This document shows positions 9,765-17,564 of a stretch of DNA of 64,000 nt, piece after piece. Numbering within the stretch: the stretch's first letter is position 1; every line of letters begins with the position of its first letter. The translations under genes were made by a program, and so were the position numbers. Location: assembly GCF_029267215.1 (NCBI RefSeq), contig NZ_JARIDH010000081.1:1-64000 (forward strand). The letters run 5' to 3'. The DNA is from Clostridium sp. (GTDB lineage: Bacteria > Bacillota > Clostridia > Clostridiales > Clostridiaceae). Below the pieces are notes generated by a model, which was given only the letters and a program-made list of their open reading frames with translations, made no database searches and was not told the DNA's origin.

Positions 9765-9867
9765 ATTACGAAGTGATTATTACTCAGAACTGATTAAAAA
9801 CAAACAAACATAACAAACATAATAAAAACTCCTAAGAAAACTTCTAGTATTAACTAGAAGTTTTTTA
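9749..9867 (+). ncRNA. Candidate Fur-repressed small RNA
   Basis: A transcript of about 118 nt is bounded by the consensus promoter/Fur box upstream and a perfect 9-bp terminator (ACTTCTAGT / ACTAGAAGT, loop ATTA, T tract) at 9840-9866. The 5' part can fold (ATAATCA at 9753-9759 with TGATTAT at 9774-9780). The middle is an unstructured A/C-rich stretch with ACAAACAAACATAACAAAC, followed by CTCCT at 9829-9833, which is complementary to ribosome binding sites. Only a 14-codon ATG frame (from 9749) without a ribosome site is present. The layout is analogous to RyhB or FsrA-type iron-sparing RNAs, but no homology is claimed. Confidence 0.65.
9840..9867 (+). terminator. Intrinsic terminator of the candidate sRNA
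   Basis: Perfect 9-bp stem ACTTCTAGT / ACTAGAAGT, tetraloop ATTA, six T residues. It also insulates the PTS operon from upstream transcription. Confidence 0.92.
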
Positions 9868-10134
9868 TTTACTTATATTTCCTACCTTAAATTTTACCCT
9901 ATAAAAATATTAATAATTACTTTGAATAAATTAAATTTTTAAGAATATAAATTTACTAATATAGAATTTTATAACTAAAGATGAAATAAAGTGTATGATA
10001 ACTAAAACTATTGCAATGGTTAATCAAAATTTTAAAATTTAAATACAAATGGTAATAATAACGTTAACTTTTATAAAGATAATTTACTAGTTTAGTAAAT
10101 AAATTATTAAAAATAAGGTTAAGGGGGATTATAT
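9868..10134 (+). promoter_or_regulatory. Upstream region of the PTS operon
   Basis: AT-rich region. It contains GGTAATAATAACGTTAAC near 10051 and the dyad TTTACTAGTTTAGTAAA near 10085. The first shares a GTAATAA half with the region upstream of agaS and is a candidate site for the nearby GntR-type regulator. No strong consensus promoter was identified. Confidence 0.35.
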
Positions 10135-10620
10135 ATGCCAATAGTACATTTTAGAGTTGATGGAAGATTGATTCATGGGCAAGTTGCCTTAGCTTGGTCT
10201 AAGATGACAAATCCAAATCATATTATAGTTGCTAATGATATGGTTGCAAAAGATCCAAATCAACAAGCTATTTTAAAATTAGCTGCTCCAAAGCAGGTAA
10301 GATTATCAATGCAACCTGTTGATAAGGTTATTGCATACTTAAATAGAGGGCTTGCTCCTAATGAAAAGGTCTTTTTATTAGTAAAAGATGTAGTAGATGC
10401 TAATAGAATCTATGAAGGTGGTTTCAATTATATGGACCTAAATATAGGCAATATGACATATAAACCAAATTCTAAAAAATTAAGTGAAAAGCTATTTGTA
10501 ACAGAACCAGAATTTGAGGCTTTAAAAAGTTTATTAGCTAAAAATGTTAATTGCTATTTTCAAATGATTCCAGCAGATGGGAAACAAGATATCAGACCTT
10601 TGGTAGAAAATTTAAAATAA
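10135..10620 (+). CDS. PTS mannose-family EIIB component
   Basis: Cytoplasmic phosphocarrier EIIB of the mannose/fructose/sorbose family, 161 residues. The start IVHFRVDGRLIHGQVALAW contains the phospho-accepting His14. The length is typical. It would pass phosphate from EIIA to sugar entering through IIC/IID. It is first gene of an operon with IIC, IID, IIA and a YajC-like protein. Linkage to agaS and kbaY suggests N-acetylgalactosamine or galactosamine as substrate (AgaV/AgaB-like), but the sequence alone does not fix specificity. GGGGGA precedes the ATG. Confidence 0.93.
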   Translation: MPIVHFRVDGRLIHGQVALAWSKMTNPNHIIVANDMVAKDPNQQAILKLAAPKQVRLSMQPVDKVIAYLNRGLAPNEKVFLLVKDVVDANRIYEGGFNYMDLNIGNMTYKPNSKKLSEKLFVTEPEFEALKSLLAKNVNCYFQMIPADGKQDIRPLVENLK

Positions 10621-10669
10621 GCAATTTATTTTTTTAGAGTAAAATTAAATATTTTAGGAGGATATGTTT

Positions 10670-11464
10670 ATGCAAGAAATAGGAATTATTCAAGTTTTAT
10701 TATTATCTGTATGGGCTTTCCTAAGTATAAATGAAATGTTAGGTACTTATCTTGGTCTATGGCACAGACCATTAATAGCTGGTGTTGGAGCAGGTATTAT
10801 CTTAGGAGATATTAATACTGGTTTATTCATTGGTGCGACATTAGAAATGATGTCATTAGGTGTTCATTCATATGGTGGGGCTGTTGTACCAGACTATACA
10901 ACTGGGGCTATCCTTGGTGTTACTTTTGGACACTTAACAGGAAGTTATGAAAGTGGTATTGCATTGGGAGTTCCAATAGCTTTATTAGGATCTTATCTAG
11001 ATGTTTTAGCAAGATTATCTACTGGAATATGTGCTCATAAAGCCGATGGACATGCTGCTAATGGAAACTTAAAAGGTATGTGGAGATGGCACTTATTTGG
11101 ATCAGTTCCATGGGGATTATCAAGAGCTATACCTGTTTTCGTAGGTGCTTATTTTGGATCAGAAGTTGCAACTGCATTTATTGAAAAGGTTCCTGTTTGG
11201 TTAACTGATGGATTTGCTGCCGCAGGACGTGCAATGCCTGCATTAGGAGTGGCTATTTTATTAAACTATTTACCAATAACTAAGCAATGGTATTTTGCTA
11301 TAATGGGATTTATTTTAGTATGTTTCTTAAAGTTACCAATGATTGCTGTTGGATTAGTAGGTCTTATAACTGCTATTATTTACGTTGAATTATACAATAA
11401 AAATGATGGACCTTCATCATCAAATAATGATGAAGATTTTGAACAGATAGGAGGCGAATTCTAA
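10670..11464 (+). CDS. PTS mannose-family EIIC component
   Basis: Membrane channel subunit IIC, 264 residues, with about seven hydrophobic segments and family motifs such as GLWHRPLIAGVGAGIILGD and IGATLEMMSLGVHSYGGA. ATG 10670 is preferred over ATG 10664 because TAGGAGGA at 10655-10662 is too close to the first. The stop overlaps the IID start (TAATG), indicating translational coupling. It works as a complex with IID; the substrate is probably an amino sugar from context. Confidence 0.92.
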   Translation: MQEIGIIQVLLLSVWAFLSINEMLGTYLGLWHRPLIAGVGAGIILGDINTGLFIGATLEMMSLGVHSYGGAVVPDYTTGAILGVTFGHLTGSYESGIALGVPIALLGSYLDVLARLSTGICAHKADGHAANGNLKGMWRWHLFGSVPWGLSRAIPVFVGAYFGSEVATAFIEKVPVWLTDGFAAAGRAMPALGVAILLNYLPITKQWYFAIMGFILVCFLKLPMIAVGLVGLITAIIYVELYNKNDGPSSSNNDEDFEQIGGEF

Positions 11465-12270
11465 TGGAATCTAAAATAACTAAAAAGGATTTATGGCAAG
11501 TCTTTTTAAACCATTTATTATTACAAATTTCTTGGTCATATGAAAGAATGCAAGCTTTAGGATTTGCTATATCTATATCACCTATTTTAAAAAAAGTTTA
11601 TAAAGATGATCCAGAAGGAATGAAGAAGGCATTAACTAGACATATGGAATTCTTCAATACTTGTCCTAACTATGGTGCGACAGTTATATTAGGCATAGTT
11701 GCTGCATTAGAGGAACAAAAAGCTGACCCAGATCTTATAAGAGGTATTAAAACTGGTATGATGGGACCTTTGGCTGGTATTGGTGATAGTATGATGTTTG
11801 CTATCTTAGGACCATTATTAATATCTATCCCAGCTTCTATGGCTTTAGCTGAAGATTTTACAGGGGCATTAATTGCTCTTGTTATAACACAAATAATATT
11901 CATTGGTTGGAACTTTTTTATAAAGTGGAAACTTATAACTTTAGGTTATCAAAAAGGTGCTGATTTAGCTTCAAGCTCAGCTGGAATGATGGAAAAAATA
12001 ACTTTTGGTGCTGGAATCTTAGGATTAATAGTTGTTGGAGGAATGGTTGGTTCAATCATAAATATTACAACTCCAATCCAAGCTAATTTTGGAGGATACG
12101 AGTTTGTTCTTCAAACAACTTTAGACAGTTTATTCCCTAAATTACTTTCAGTTTTAGCTGTTTCAGGAGTATTTTATTTATTAAGAAATAAGAAATGGAG
12201 TCCAGTTAAAATCGTTATTTGTATGTTTGTATTATTTACTGCTTTAGGTGCTTTAGGAATAGTTGCATAG
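11464..12270 (+). CDS. PTS mannose-family EIID component
   Basis: Membrane subunit IID, 268 residues. The N-terminal cytoplasmic part has LLQISWSYERMQALGFA and HMEFFNTCPNYGATVILG, both family signatures. The GIKTGMMGPLAGIGDSM motif and several transmembrane segments follow, ending with a hydrophobic C terminus. It overlaps the IIC stop by one base. The following 140 bases hold a strong hairpin before the IIA gene. Confidence 0.93.
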   Translation: MESKITKKDLWQVFLNHLLLQISWSYERMQALGFAISISPILKKVYKDDPEGMKKALTRHMEFFNTCPNYGATVILGIVAALEEQKADPDLIRGIKTGMMGPLAGIGDSMMFAILGPLLISIPASMALAEDFTGALIALVITQIIFIGWNFFIKWKLITLGYQKGADLASSSAGMMEKITFGAGILGLIVVGGMVGSIINITTPIQANFGGYEFVLQTTLDSLFPKLLSVLAVSGVFYLLRNKKWSPVKIVICMFVLFTALGALGIVA

Positions 12271-12345
12271 TAAGTTAATTAATTATTAATTATAGAATAT
12301 ATAATAGCGAGGATTATCTAAAGCTTAGTTAAACTTTGAATTTAT

Positions 12346-12375
12346 GAGTTTCCATCTTTAATTAGATGGGAACTC
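12346..12375 (+). other. mRNA hairpin between the IID and IIA genes
   Basis: Twelve-bp stem GAGTTTCCATCT / AGATGGGAACTC with a 6-nt loop. No T tract follows (TATTAATAAAG), so it is unlikely to be a full terminator. An RNA-processing or stability element that sets differential expression within the operon is more likely. Confidence 0.6.
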
Positions 12376-12409
12376 TATTAATAAAGAGAGTTTTTGGAGG
12401 AAAAATTTA

Positions 12410-12814
12410 ATGATAGGTGTAATATTAGTAACTCACGGTGGAATGGCTAGTGGAATATTTGATGCAGTAGAAATGATATGTGGGGAACAAGAAAAGTTTG
12501 AAGTAGTTTCATTGCAAAGAGGACAAGATGCTGAAAGCTTAGGGAAAGAGGTATCAGAAAAAATAGAAAAAATGAATGATGGAGATGGAGTGGTAATTCT
12601 TGTTGATTTACTAGGAGCAACTCCAATGAATCAATCAGCTTTAAATTTATTTAAATGGGATAATGTAGAAGTTATTACTGGTGTTAATCTTCCAATGGTT
12701 GTAACTGCAACAATGGAAAGGGATTCTTTTAATGATATAAAAGAATTAGTTGATAAAATTAAAAGTGATGGAAAAGAAAGTATTTGTAGTGTAAGAGAAG
12801 TATTAAACTTATAG
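12410..12814 (+). CDS. PTS mannose-family EIIA component
   Basis: Cytoplasmic EIIA of the mannose family, 134 residues. It accepts phosphate from HPr on His9 within VTHGGMASG and passes it to EIIB. The fold is supported by LVDLLGATPMNQSAL and the length. TTTTTGGAGG is placed well before the ATG. As a separate gene rather than an IIAB fusion, it matches AgaF-like arrangements. Confidence 0.93.
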   Translation: MIGVILVTHGGMASGIFDAVEMICGEQEKFEVVSLQRGQDAESLGKEVSEKIEKMNDGDGVVILVDLLGATPMNQSALNLFKWDNVEVITGVNLPMVVTATMERDSFNDIKELVDKIKSDGKESICSVREVLNL

Positions 12815-12830
12815 GAAAGTGGGGATACTG

Positions 12831-13094
12831 ATGAAAGGCTTTATGATTGTTTTATTAGTGTTATTATCTGTATTTTTAGTTTGGTATATAGTTAGTTTCA
12901 GAGGAGTTAATAAGGATAAAGCAAGGCTAATAGAACAACAAACAAATCTTGTAGTGGGATCTAATGTTGTTTTGAGTAGTGGAATTTATGGTAAAATTTC
13001 AAAAGTTAATAAAGAAACTGTAGAGGTAGTAGTTGATAAATCTAAAAATATTGTCTTAACTGTTGAAAGATTTTGTATCTCTAAAGTTTTATAA
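12831..13094 (+). CDS. YajC-like small membrane protein in the PTS operon
   Basis: Protein of 87 residues with one N-terminal transmembrane helix (about 3-23) followed by a small soluble domain containing NLVVGSNVVLSSGIYGKI. This is the hallmark of YajC, the accessory subunit of SecDF. ATG 12831 is chosen because AAAGTGGGG at 12816-12824 is its ribosome site. Its place as the last gene of a sugar PTS operon, away from secDF, suggests a dedicated role in assembling or stabilising the IIC/IID complex. That role is inference. Confidence 0.75.
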   Translation: MKGFMIVLLVLLSVFLVWYIVSFRGVNKDKARLIEQQTNLVVGSNVVLSSGIYGKISKVNKETVEVVVDKSKNIVLTVERFCISKVL

Positions 13095-13120
13095 ATTTGA
13101 AAATAAATTAATTTTAATAT

Positions 13121-13155
13121 AACCCACAGTATTACTATGCTGTGGGTTAATATTT
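13121..13155 (+). terminator. Terminator of the PTS operon
   Basis: Stem AACCCACAG / CTGTGGGTT, followed by AATATTTT. The T tract is short, so read-through into the regulator gene is possible. Confidence 0.7.
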
Positions 13156-13234
13156 TATAAAGAAAAATATTGAAAATAAAGTAAAAATATGATAACACTA
13201 TAAGCGTAGTATATTAGGATGTAGAGGTGACGGA

Positions 13235-13960
13235 ATGTTTAAGAGAAGCAGAGGTATAGCGCTTTATCATCAATTAGAAACTGAATTAATAGACCTTATA
13301 AATAAGGGAGATATTAAAGAAAATGACAAATTACCATCTGAAAGAGAAATATGTAATCAATATAATGTAAGTAGAACAACAGCTAGACAAGCTATTGGAG
13401 AATTAGAGAGAAAAGAATATGTTTATAAGATTCATGGCAAAGGTACATTTGTATCACCAAAAGTTTATAAACAACAGTTATTAAAATTTTATAGCTTTAC
13501 AGAGGAAATGAAGAAGCTTGGCAAGAAGCCATCTTCAGAAATTTTAGGATTTGAGTTAATAAAAGCTAATGAGAAAATAGCCATTAAATTAGGAATTAAT
13601 AAAGACGAAAATATATATAAAATTTTAAGACTTAGAATAGCTGACGGTATTCCTATGATGCTTGAATTTACTTATTTACCTGAATATAGATTTTTAAAAT
13701 TACAAGATAAGATGCTTAGAGAAAGACCTATGTATGATATATTTAGAGAAAAGTATAATGTAAGTATTACAAAGGCTAAGGAAAGTTTTAAGCCCGTATT
13801 AATAAATAAAAATGATGCTAAAATACTTAACGTAAAAGATGGAACAGCAGCTATGAAGATTGAAAGAATTACATATGAAGATGAAAATATTATAGAGTAT
13901 ACAGTAAGCATTTCAAGAGGAGATAAATTTGAATATAATGTTGTTTTAGAAGAATATTAG
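13235..13960 (+). CDS. GntR-family transcriptional regulator with UTRA domain
   Basis: HutC/GntR-type repressor, 241 residues. The N-terminal winged helix (about 8-75) contains KLPSEREICNQYNVSRTTAR and the wing YKIHGKGTFVSP. The C-terminal UTRA ligand-binding domain (about 95-235) has MMLEFTYLP and a ligand-pocket stretch near AAMKIERITYEDENIIEY. This architecture is shared with NagR and other sugar-phosphate sensors. Lying between the PTS operon and agaS-kbaY, it is the obvious local regulator, probably sensing an amino-sugar phosphate. A GAGGTGA site precedes the ATG. Confidence 0.9.
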   Translation: MFKRSRGIALYHQLETELIDLINKGDIKENDKLPSEREICNQYNVSRTTARQAIGELERKEYVYKIHGKGTFVSPKVYKQQLLKFYSFTEEMKKLGKKPSSEILGFELIKANEKIAIKLGINKDENIYKILRLRIADGIPMMLEFTYLPEYRFLKLQDKMLRERPMYDIFREKYNVSITKAKESFKPVLINKNDAKILNVKDGTAAMKIERITYEDENIIEYTVSISRGDKFEYNVVLEEY

Positions 13961-13976
13961 TATTTTATATTAATAA

Positions 13977-14020
13977 AAAATAGCAAAAGGCTAAGTTAGA
14001 ATATAGCCTTTTGCTATTTT
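13977..14020. terminator. Bidirectional terminator
   Basis: Perfect 17-bp stem AAAATAGCAAAAGGCTA / TAGCCTTTTGCTATTTT with a 10-nt loop. T-rich flanks on both strands end gntR (plus) and the agaS-kbaY transcript (minus). Confidence 0.93.
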
Positions 14021-14263
14021 AATTTTATAATGAATTGAATTTTCTTCAATGGAATGGTGAGTTGCATAATTGTAATTTTCTATGAAATCTTTAACTCTAT
14101 ATTTAAAATCTATTGTCTTAATTCCAGGATAACCACCAAATTGATTAACTTGAGTTGCTGTTGATTCTATAAGTAAGAATTCATCATTATATAAAGTATT
14201 TTTCATAGCTACTTCTGTAATATAATTGTTAGAAGAACAAACTGAATATATATCAGTTGGTAT
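13991..14263 (-). pseudogene. Remnant of tagatose-bisphosphate aldolase subunit KbaZ/GatZ
   Basis: About 90 open codons on the minus strand match the N-terminal part of the KbaZ/GatZ family. IYSVCSSN corresponds to the family GIYSVCSAHP, and LLIESTATQVNQFGGYPG corresponds to LLIEATSNQVNQFGGYTG. There is no start codon before this homology, an in-frame TGA lies directly upstream (14264-14266), and the frame ends within the terminator after about 90 codons, whereas the family has about 420. It directly follows kbaY in transcription order, where kbaZ would be expected. Family match is from memory of the conserved motif. Confidence 0.8.
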
Positions 14264-14339
14264 TCAAGCTTTTTGCTTTTTTATAATTTATTTTATTGGG
14301 TGTTGTAATAAATTAAAACCTGCTTAATTATAAAATGAA

Positions 14340-15197
14340 TTAAGCTTTACCATTGCTACCACAAAGTAGAATTTTATGTCTAACAATTTTTTTCATTGCT
14401 TCTTTTCCAGGAGTCATATACTTTCTTGGATCATTAGCTTTTGGATTTTCATTGAAATATTTTTTTACTGCATCAGAGAATGGAATTTTTAAATCAGTGG
14501 CTACATTGACCTTACAAATACCAAGATTTATAGCTTTTTTTACTAATTCATCTGGTACATCAGAAGCGCCATGTAAAACTAGAGGAACTGATACCTTTTC
14601 TCTTATTTTAACTAATCTATCAAAATCTAATTTAGGAGTTCCTTTATATAATCCATGGGCAGTTCCAATTGCTATTGCAAGTGAATCTACACCTGTTCTT
14701 TCAACGAATTCTTTGGCTGAGTCAGGATCAGTATAAGCTCCTTCACTTTCATCAACAACTAAATGATCCTCAACACCAATAAGTTTACCAAGTTCAGCCT
14801 CAACAGTGGCATCATATCTGTGAGCAAAATCTACAACTTTTTTTACTATATTTACATTTTCATCAAATGAATGATGAGAAGCATCTATCATACAAGATTT
14901 AAATCCAGTTAGTATATGATTATTTATAAGTTCAGTATCTTCAAAATGATCTAAATGAATTGCTATTGGAATATCATATTTTTCTGCAGCAACCTCAGCC
15001 ATAGAAACAATGTAGTCTGGACCAGCATAATCTATTGTCCCAGGAGTACCTGCAATTATAACAGGAGATTTTAATTCATAGGCAGTTTCAACAACTACTT
15101 GAAAAGTCTCTAAGTTGTGTATGTTGAAAGCAGGAATTGCATATCCTCCTTTTTGAGCTCTTAAAAGCATATCCCTAGTAGATTTAATTTTATTCAT
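14340..15197 (-). CDS. kbaY: Class II tagatose-1,6-bisphosphate aldolase (KbaY/GatY type)
   Basis: Zinc-dependent class II aldolase, 285 residues, cleaving tagatose-1,6-bisphosphate to DHAP and glyceraldehyde-3-phosphate. Visible motifs are GGYAIPAFNIHNLE, the metal/base region IAIHLDHFED, MIDASHHSFDENV, the histidine in IGTAHGLYKG, and LVLHGASDVP. ATG 15197 is preferred because GAGAGGTG precedes it in the mRNA. Context with agaS supports tagatose rather than fructose bisphosphate, though fba and kbaY are hard to separate by sequence. The expected stabilising partner KbaZ is only a fragment downstream. Confidence 0.88.
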   Translation of the reverse strand: MNKIKSTRDMLLRAQKGGYAIPAFNIHNLETFQVVVETAYELKSPVIIAGTPGTIDYAGPDYIVSMAEVAAEKYDIPIAIHLDHFEDTELINNHILTGFKSCMIDASHHSFDENVNIVKKVVDFAHRYDATVEAELGKLIGVEDHLVVDESEGAYTDPDSAKEFVERTGVDSLAIAIGTAHGLYKGTPKLDFDRLVKIREKVSVPLVLHGASDVPDELVKKAINLGICKVNVATDLKIPFSDAVKKYFNENPKANDPRKYMTPGKEAMKKIVRHKILLCGSNGKA

Positions 15198-15261
15198 AAA
15201 AACACCTCTCAAAATAATCAAAATTAATAGTTTTTCACTTTTATACCTATTTACTTTTTTA

Positions 15262-16431
15262 TTATTTATACTCGTGTATTGTTACACCTTGAACAACTCT
15301 ATTAACTGTTCCATCAGGTCTTGGATTATCAGGAGAAATTCCAAGTCTTAATGAGTTGAAGAAGGAAATCATTTGTCCAAAAATTATATAATTAAATGCT
15401 GAGAATGTATCATTTAAATCAGAGCCATTAGAAGTTATATACTTATGAGAAATTTCTTTTAAATCTTCTTTGTTAGCATAGCTTAAAACAGCAATTTTTT
15501 GATTTCCTTCATCACTATAAACTTCTTTTATAAGATCATAGTCATAAAGTGCAGTATATTCATTTGATGAACATAAGAATATAACTAAAGTATTATCATT
15601 TATTATTGATTTAGGACCATGTCTAAAGCCTAGTATTGATTCACAAACAGTAACTTGTTTTCCAGAAGTTAGTTCTAAATTTTTTAGTGCCATCTCATGA
15701 CAAAGACCTTTCAATGAGCCAGAACCTATATAAACAATTCTTTCAGCTTCTAAATCAGAAATTGCTTTTGCATCTTTCCATTGATTATCAAGAGAAGATT
15801 GTCCTTTTTGAATTAATTCATCAACTATTTCTTTATTCTTTTCTAAATTATCTATATCAAAAAGAAGTAGAGTGGCTAATGTCATGCAAGTAAATGAACT
15901 TGTCATAGCAAAACTCTTATCATTTGATTTTTCAGGCATTAATAAAACCAAGTTACTTTCTTTTTCTTGTGATTTTTTAGCAAGCTGACCATCTTTATTA
16001 CAAGTAACAACTATGTGAGCTAAGTTAGGAACTTTCTTTTCAAATAAATCATAAGTTCCAACACTTTCTGGACTGTTTCCAGATCTAGCATAGGAAACTA
16101 AGATGGTAGCACAGTTTTCATCTATATATTCATCAGGATTGGATACAAAGTCGGTTGTTGCAATAGCTTCAACTCTTTTTCCAAGTTCTTTTGATAGGTA
16201 AAGATATATAGTATCTCCAACATAAGCAGATGTACCAGCACCAGTCAAAATTATTCTTACATTTTCTTTAGCAAGATTCTTATTTAAGAAGTTTTTTATT
16301 AAATTTTTATTATTTTCTATTATTTCTAAAGTTTCTTTCCAAAGCTTTGGTTGTTGATATATTTCAGAAGCAGTATATATTGCTTTTAAATTTTTTAAAG
16401 ATTCTTCTGTAAAACCAAAAATTTTATTCAT
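15262..16431 (-). CDS. agaS: AgaS-type SIS-domain galactosamine-6-phosphate deaminase/isomerase
   Basis: Tandem SIS-domain protein of 389 residues, converting galactosamine-6-phosphate to tagatose-6-phosphate plus ammonia in the Aga pathway. The first SIS domain has LTGAGTSAYVGDTI and SYARSGNSPESVG; the second has YIGSGSLKGLCHEMALKNLELT and the conserved ESILGFRHGPKS. The C terminus VNRVVQGVTIHEY is typical of AgaS. AGAGGTGAG precedes the ATG. It is transcribed with kbaY from a promoter near 16512-16541. Confidence 0.9.
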   Translation of the reverse strand: MNKIFGFTEESLKNLKAIYTASEIYQQPKLWKETLEIIENNKNLIKNFLNKNLAKENVRIILTGAGTSAYVGDTIYLYLSKELGKRVEAIATTDFVSNPDEYIDENCATILVSYARSGNSPESVGTYDLFEKKVPNLAHIVVTCNKDGQLAKKSQEKESNLVLLMPEKSNDKSFAMTSSFTCMTLATLLLFDIDNLEKNKEIVDELIQKGQSSLDNQWKDAKAISDLEAERIVYIGSGSLKGLCHEMALKNLELTSGKQVTVCESILGFRHGPKSIINDNTLVIFLCSSNEYTALYDYDLIKEVYSDEGNQKIAVLSYANKEDLKEISHKYITSNGSDLNDTFSAFNYIIFGQMISFFNSLRLGISPDNPRPDGTVNRVVQGVTIHEYK

Positions 16432-16459
16432 AAATTCTCACCTCTAATTATCATGTCAT

Positions 16460-16541
16460 CATTACCAGTTAATAAAAAATATGCTGTTAGTAATGATGTT
16501 ATTACAAGTTAATAATATAATAAAAATGGAATTAATGTCAA
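16460..16541 (-). promoter_or_regulatory. Promoter and candidate operators of agaS-kbaY
   Basis: On the minus strand TTGACA (16541-16536), 18 bp, TATTAT (16517-16512) form a good promoter. Just downstream lies TTGTAATAACATCATTACTAAC, an imperfect dyad (GTAAT / ATTAC), then TGGTAATGATG. A related GGTAATAATAACGTTAAC lies upstream of the PTS operon, suggesting a shared GntR-type operator. Confidence 0.6.
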
Positions 16542-16577
16542 TAATTTACTTTAAAGCGTGTGAGTTTATTAAATTGC

Positions 16578-16663
16578 AATAAAAAGAAGTTACTAAAAAT
16601 CAGTAAAACCAATAATTTAAAAATAATAACTAATGATTTATACTAAAATTTATAGTAACTTCT
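16578..16663 (-). terminator. Terminator of sdaAB-sdaAA
   Basis: On the minus strand AGAAGTTACTA pairs with TAGTAACTTCT over a large loop (about 57 nt, itself foldable), followed by TTTTATT. The large loop makes it less certain. Confidence 0.55.
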
Positions 16664-16681
16664 AATTTTTAATTAATAATA

Positions 16682-17563
16682 TTAATCTTCTTTTCCAAAA
16701 ACTTTTTCCTTTAATTCAAGACCAGTTTTAGTTATTGCTAATCCACCTAAAGCTGTTTCTCTAAGTGTGGCAGGCAGTGATTTACCTACTCTATACATAG
16801 CTTCCACAGTGTCATCAAATGGTATCTTACTATGAATGCCAGCCATGACTAAATCAGCCGTAGTTAAGGCACTTACAGCCCCAGCGAAATTTCTTTTTGC
16901 ACAAGGTACCTCAACTAATCCTGCAATTGGATCACAAACAAGGCCTAATATATTTTTTAGTACTATTGCACCGGCATCTAAGGCCATATCAGGAGTACCA
17001 CCCATCATTTCAACAGTGGCAGCGGCACCCATTGCAGCGGCTGATCCACATTCTGCTTGACATCCACCCTCAGCACCAGCCAAAGTGGCATTTTGAGCGA
17101 TAATCATACCTACTGATGAAGAAGCTAATAATCCCATGATAAGTTCATCATCACTTAGATTTAATTTCTCACCAACTGTTAAAATAACAGCAGGTAATAT
17201 TCCACAAGAACCAGCAGTAGGAGAAGCGACTATTCTTCCCATGGATGCATTAACTTCTGAACATGATAATGCTTTAGCCATTGCACCTACCATAACGTCC
17301 CCAGTTAATGTTTTTCCATTATTTAAATATTTTCTTAATCTATAAGCATCTCCGCCTATTAATCCACTAACAGAGTGAACTTCTTTTTCTTGTCCTTCCT
17401 TAGCTGCTTCTTTCATAACATGAAGAACTTTTTCCATACCTTTAATAACTTCTTCTCTAGTACAATTTTTATTTTCCATTTCATGTTGTATAGCATACTC
17501 AGCTAAGGAAAAATTATTATCTTTACATATTTGCAATAATTCAGCACCATTTCTAGCAATCAT
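16682..17563 (-). CDS. sdaAA: L-serine dehydratase, alpha subunit
   Basis: Iron-sulphur-dependent subunit of the Gram-positive two-chain L-serine dehydratase, which deaminates serine to pyruvate. The 293-residue product has MGRIVASPTAGSCGILPAV, the cysteine motif GCQAECGSAAAMG, and LVCDPIAGLVEVPCAKRN, which supply ligands for the 4Fe-4S cluster. AAAGGAGG lies at the end of sdaAB, giving 1-nt gene spacing and coupled translation. Serine catabolism is an important energy source in clostridia. Confidence 0.96.
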   Translation of the reverse strand: MIARNGAELLQICKDNNFSLAEYAIQHEMENKNCTREEVIKGMEKVLHVMKEAAKEGQEKEVHSVSGLIGGDAYRLRKYLNNGKTLTGDVMVGAMAKALSCSEVNASMGRIVASPTAGSCGILPAVILTVGEKLNLSDDELIMGLLASSSVGMIIAQNATLAGAEGGCQAECGSAAAMGAAATVEMMGGTPDMALDAGAIVLKNILGLVCDPIAGLVEVPCAKRNFAGAVSALTTADLVMAGIHSKIPFDDTVEAMYRVGKSLPATLRETALGGLAITKTGLELKEKVFGKED

Positions 17564-17564
17564 A

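Noticed and set aside
9749-9793. 14-codon frame at the start of the candidate sRNA
   Set aside because: No ribosome site and it begins at the predicted transcription start; treated as non-coding.
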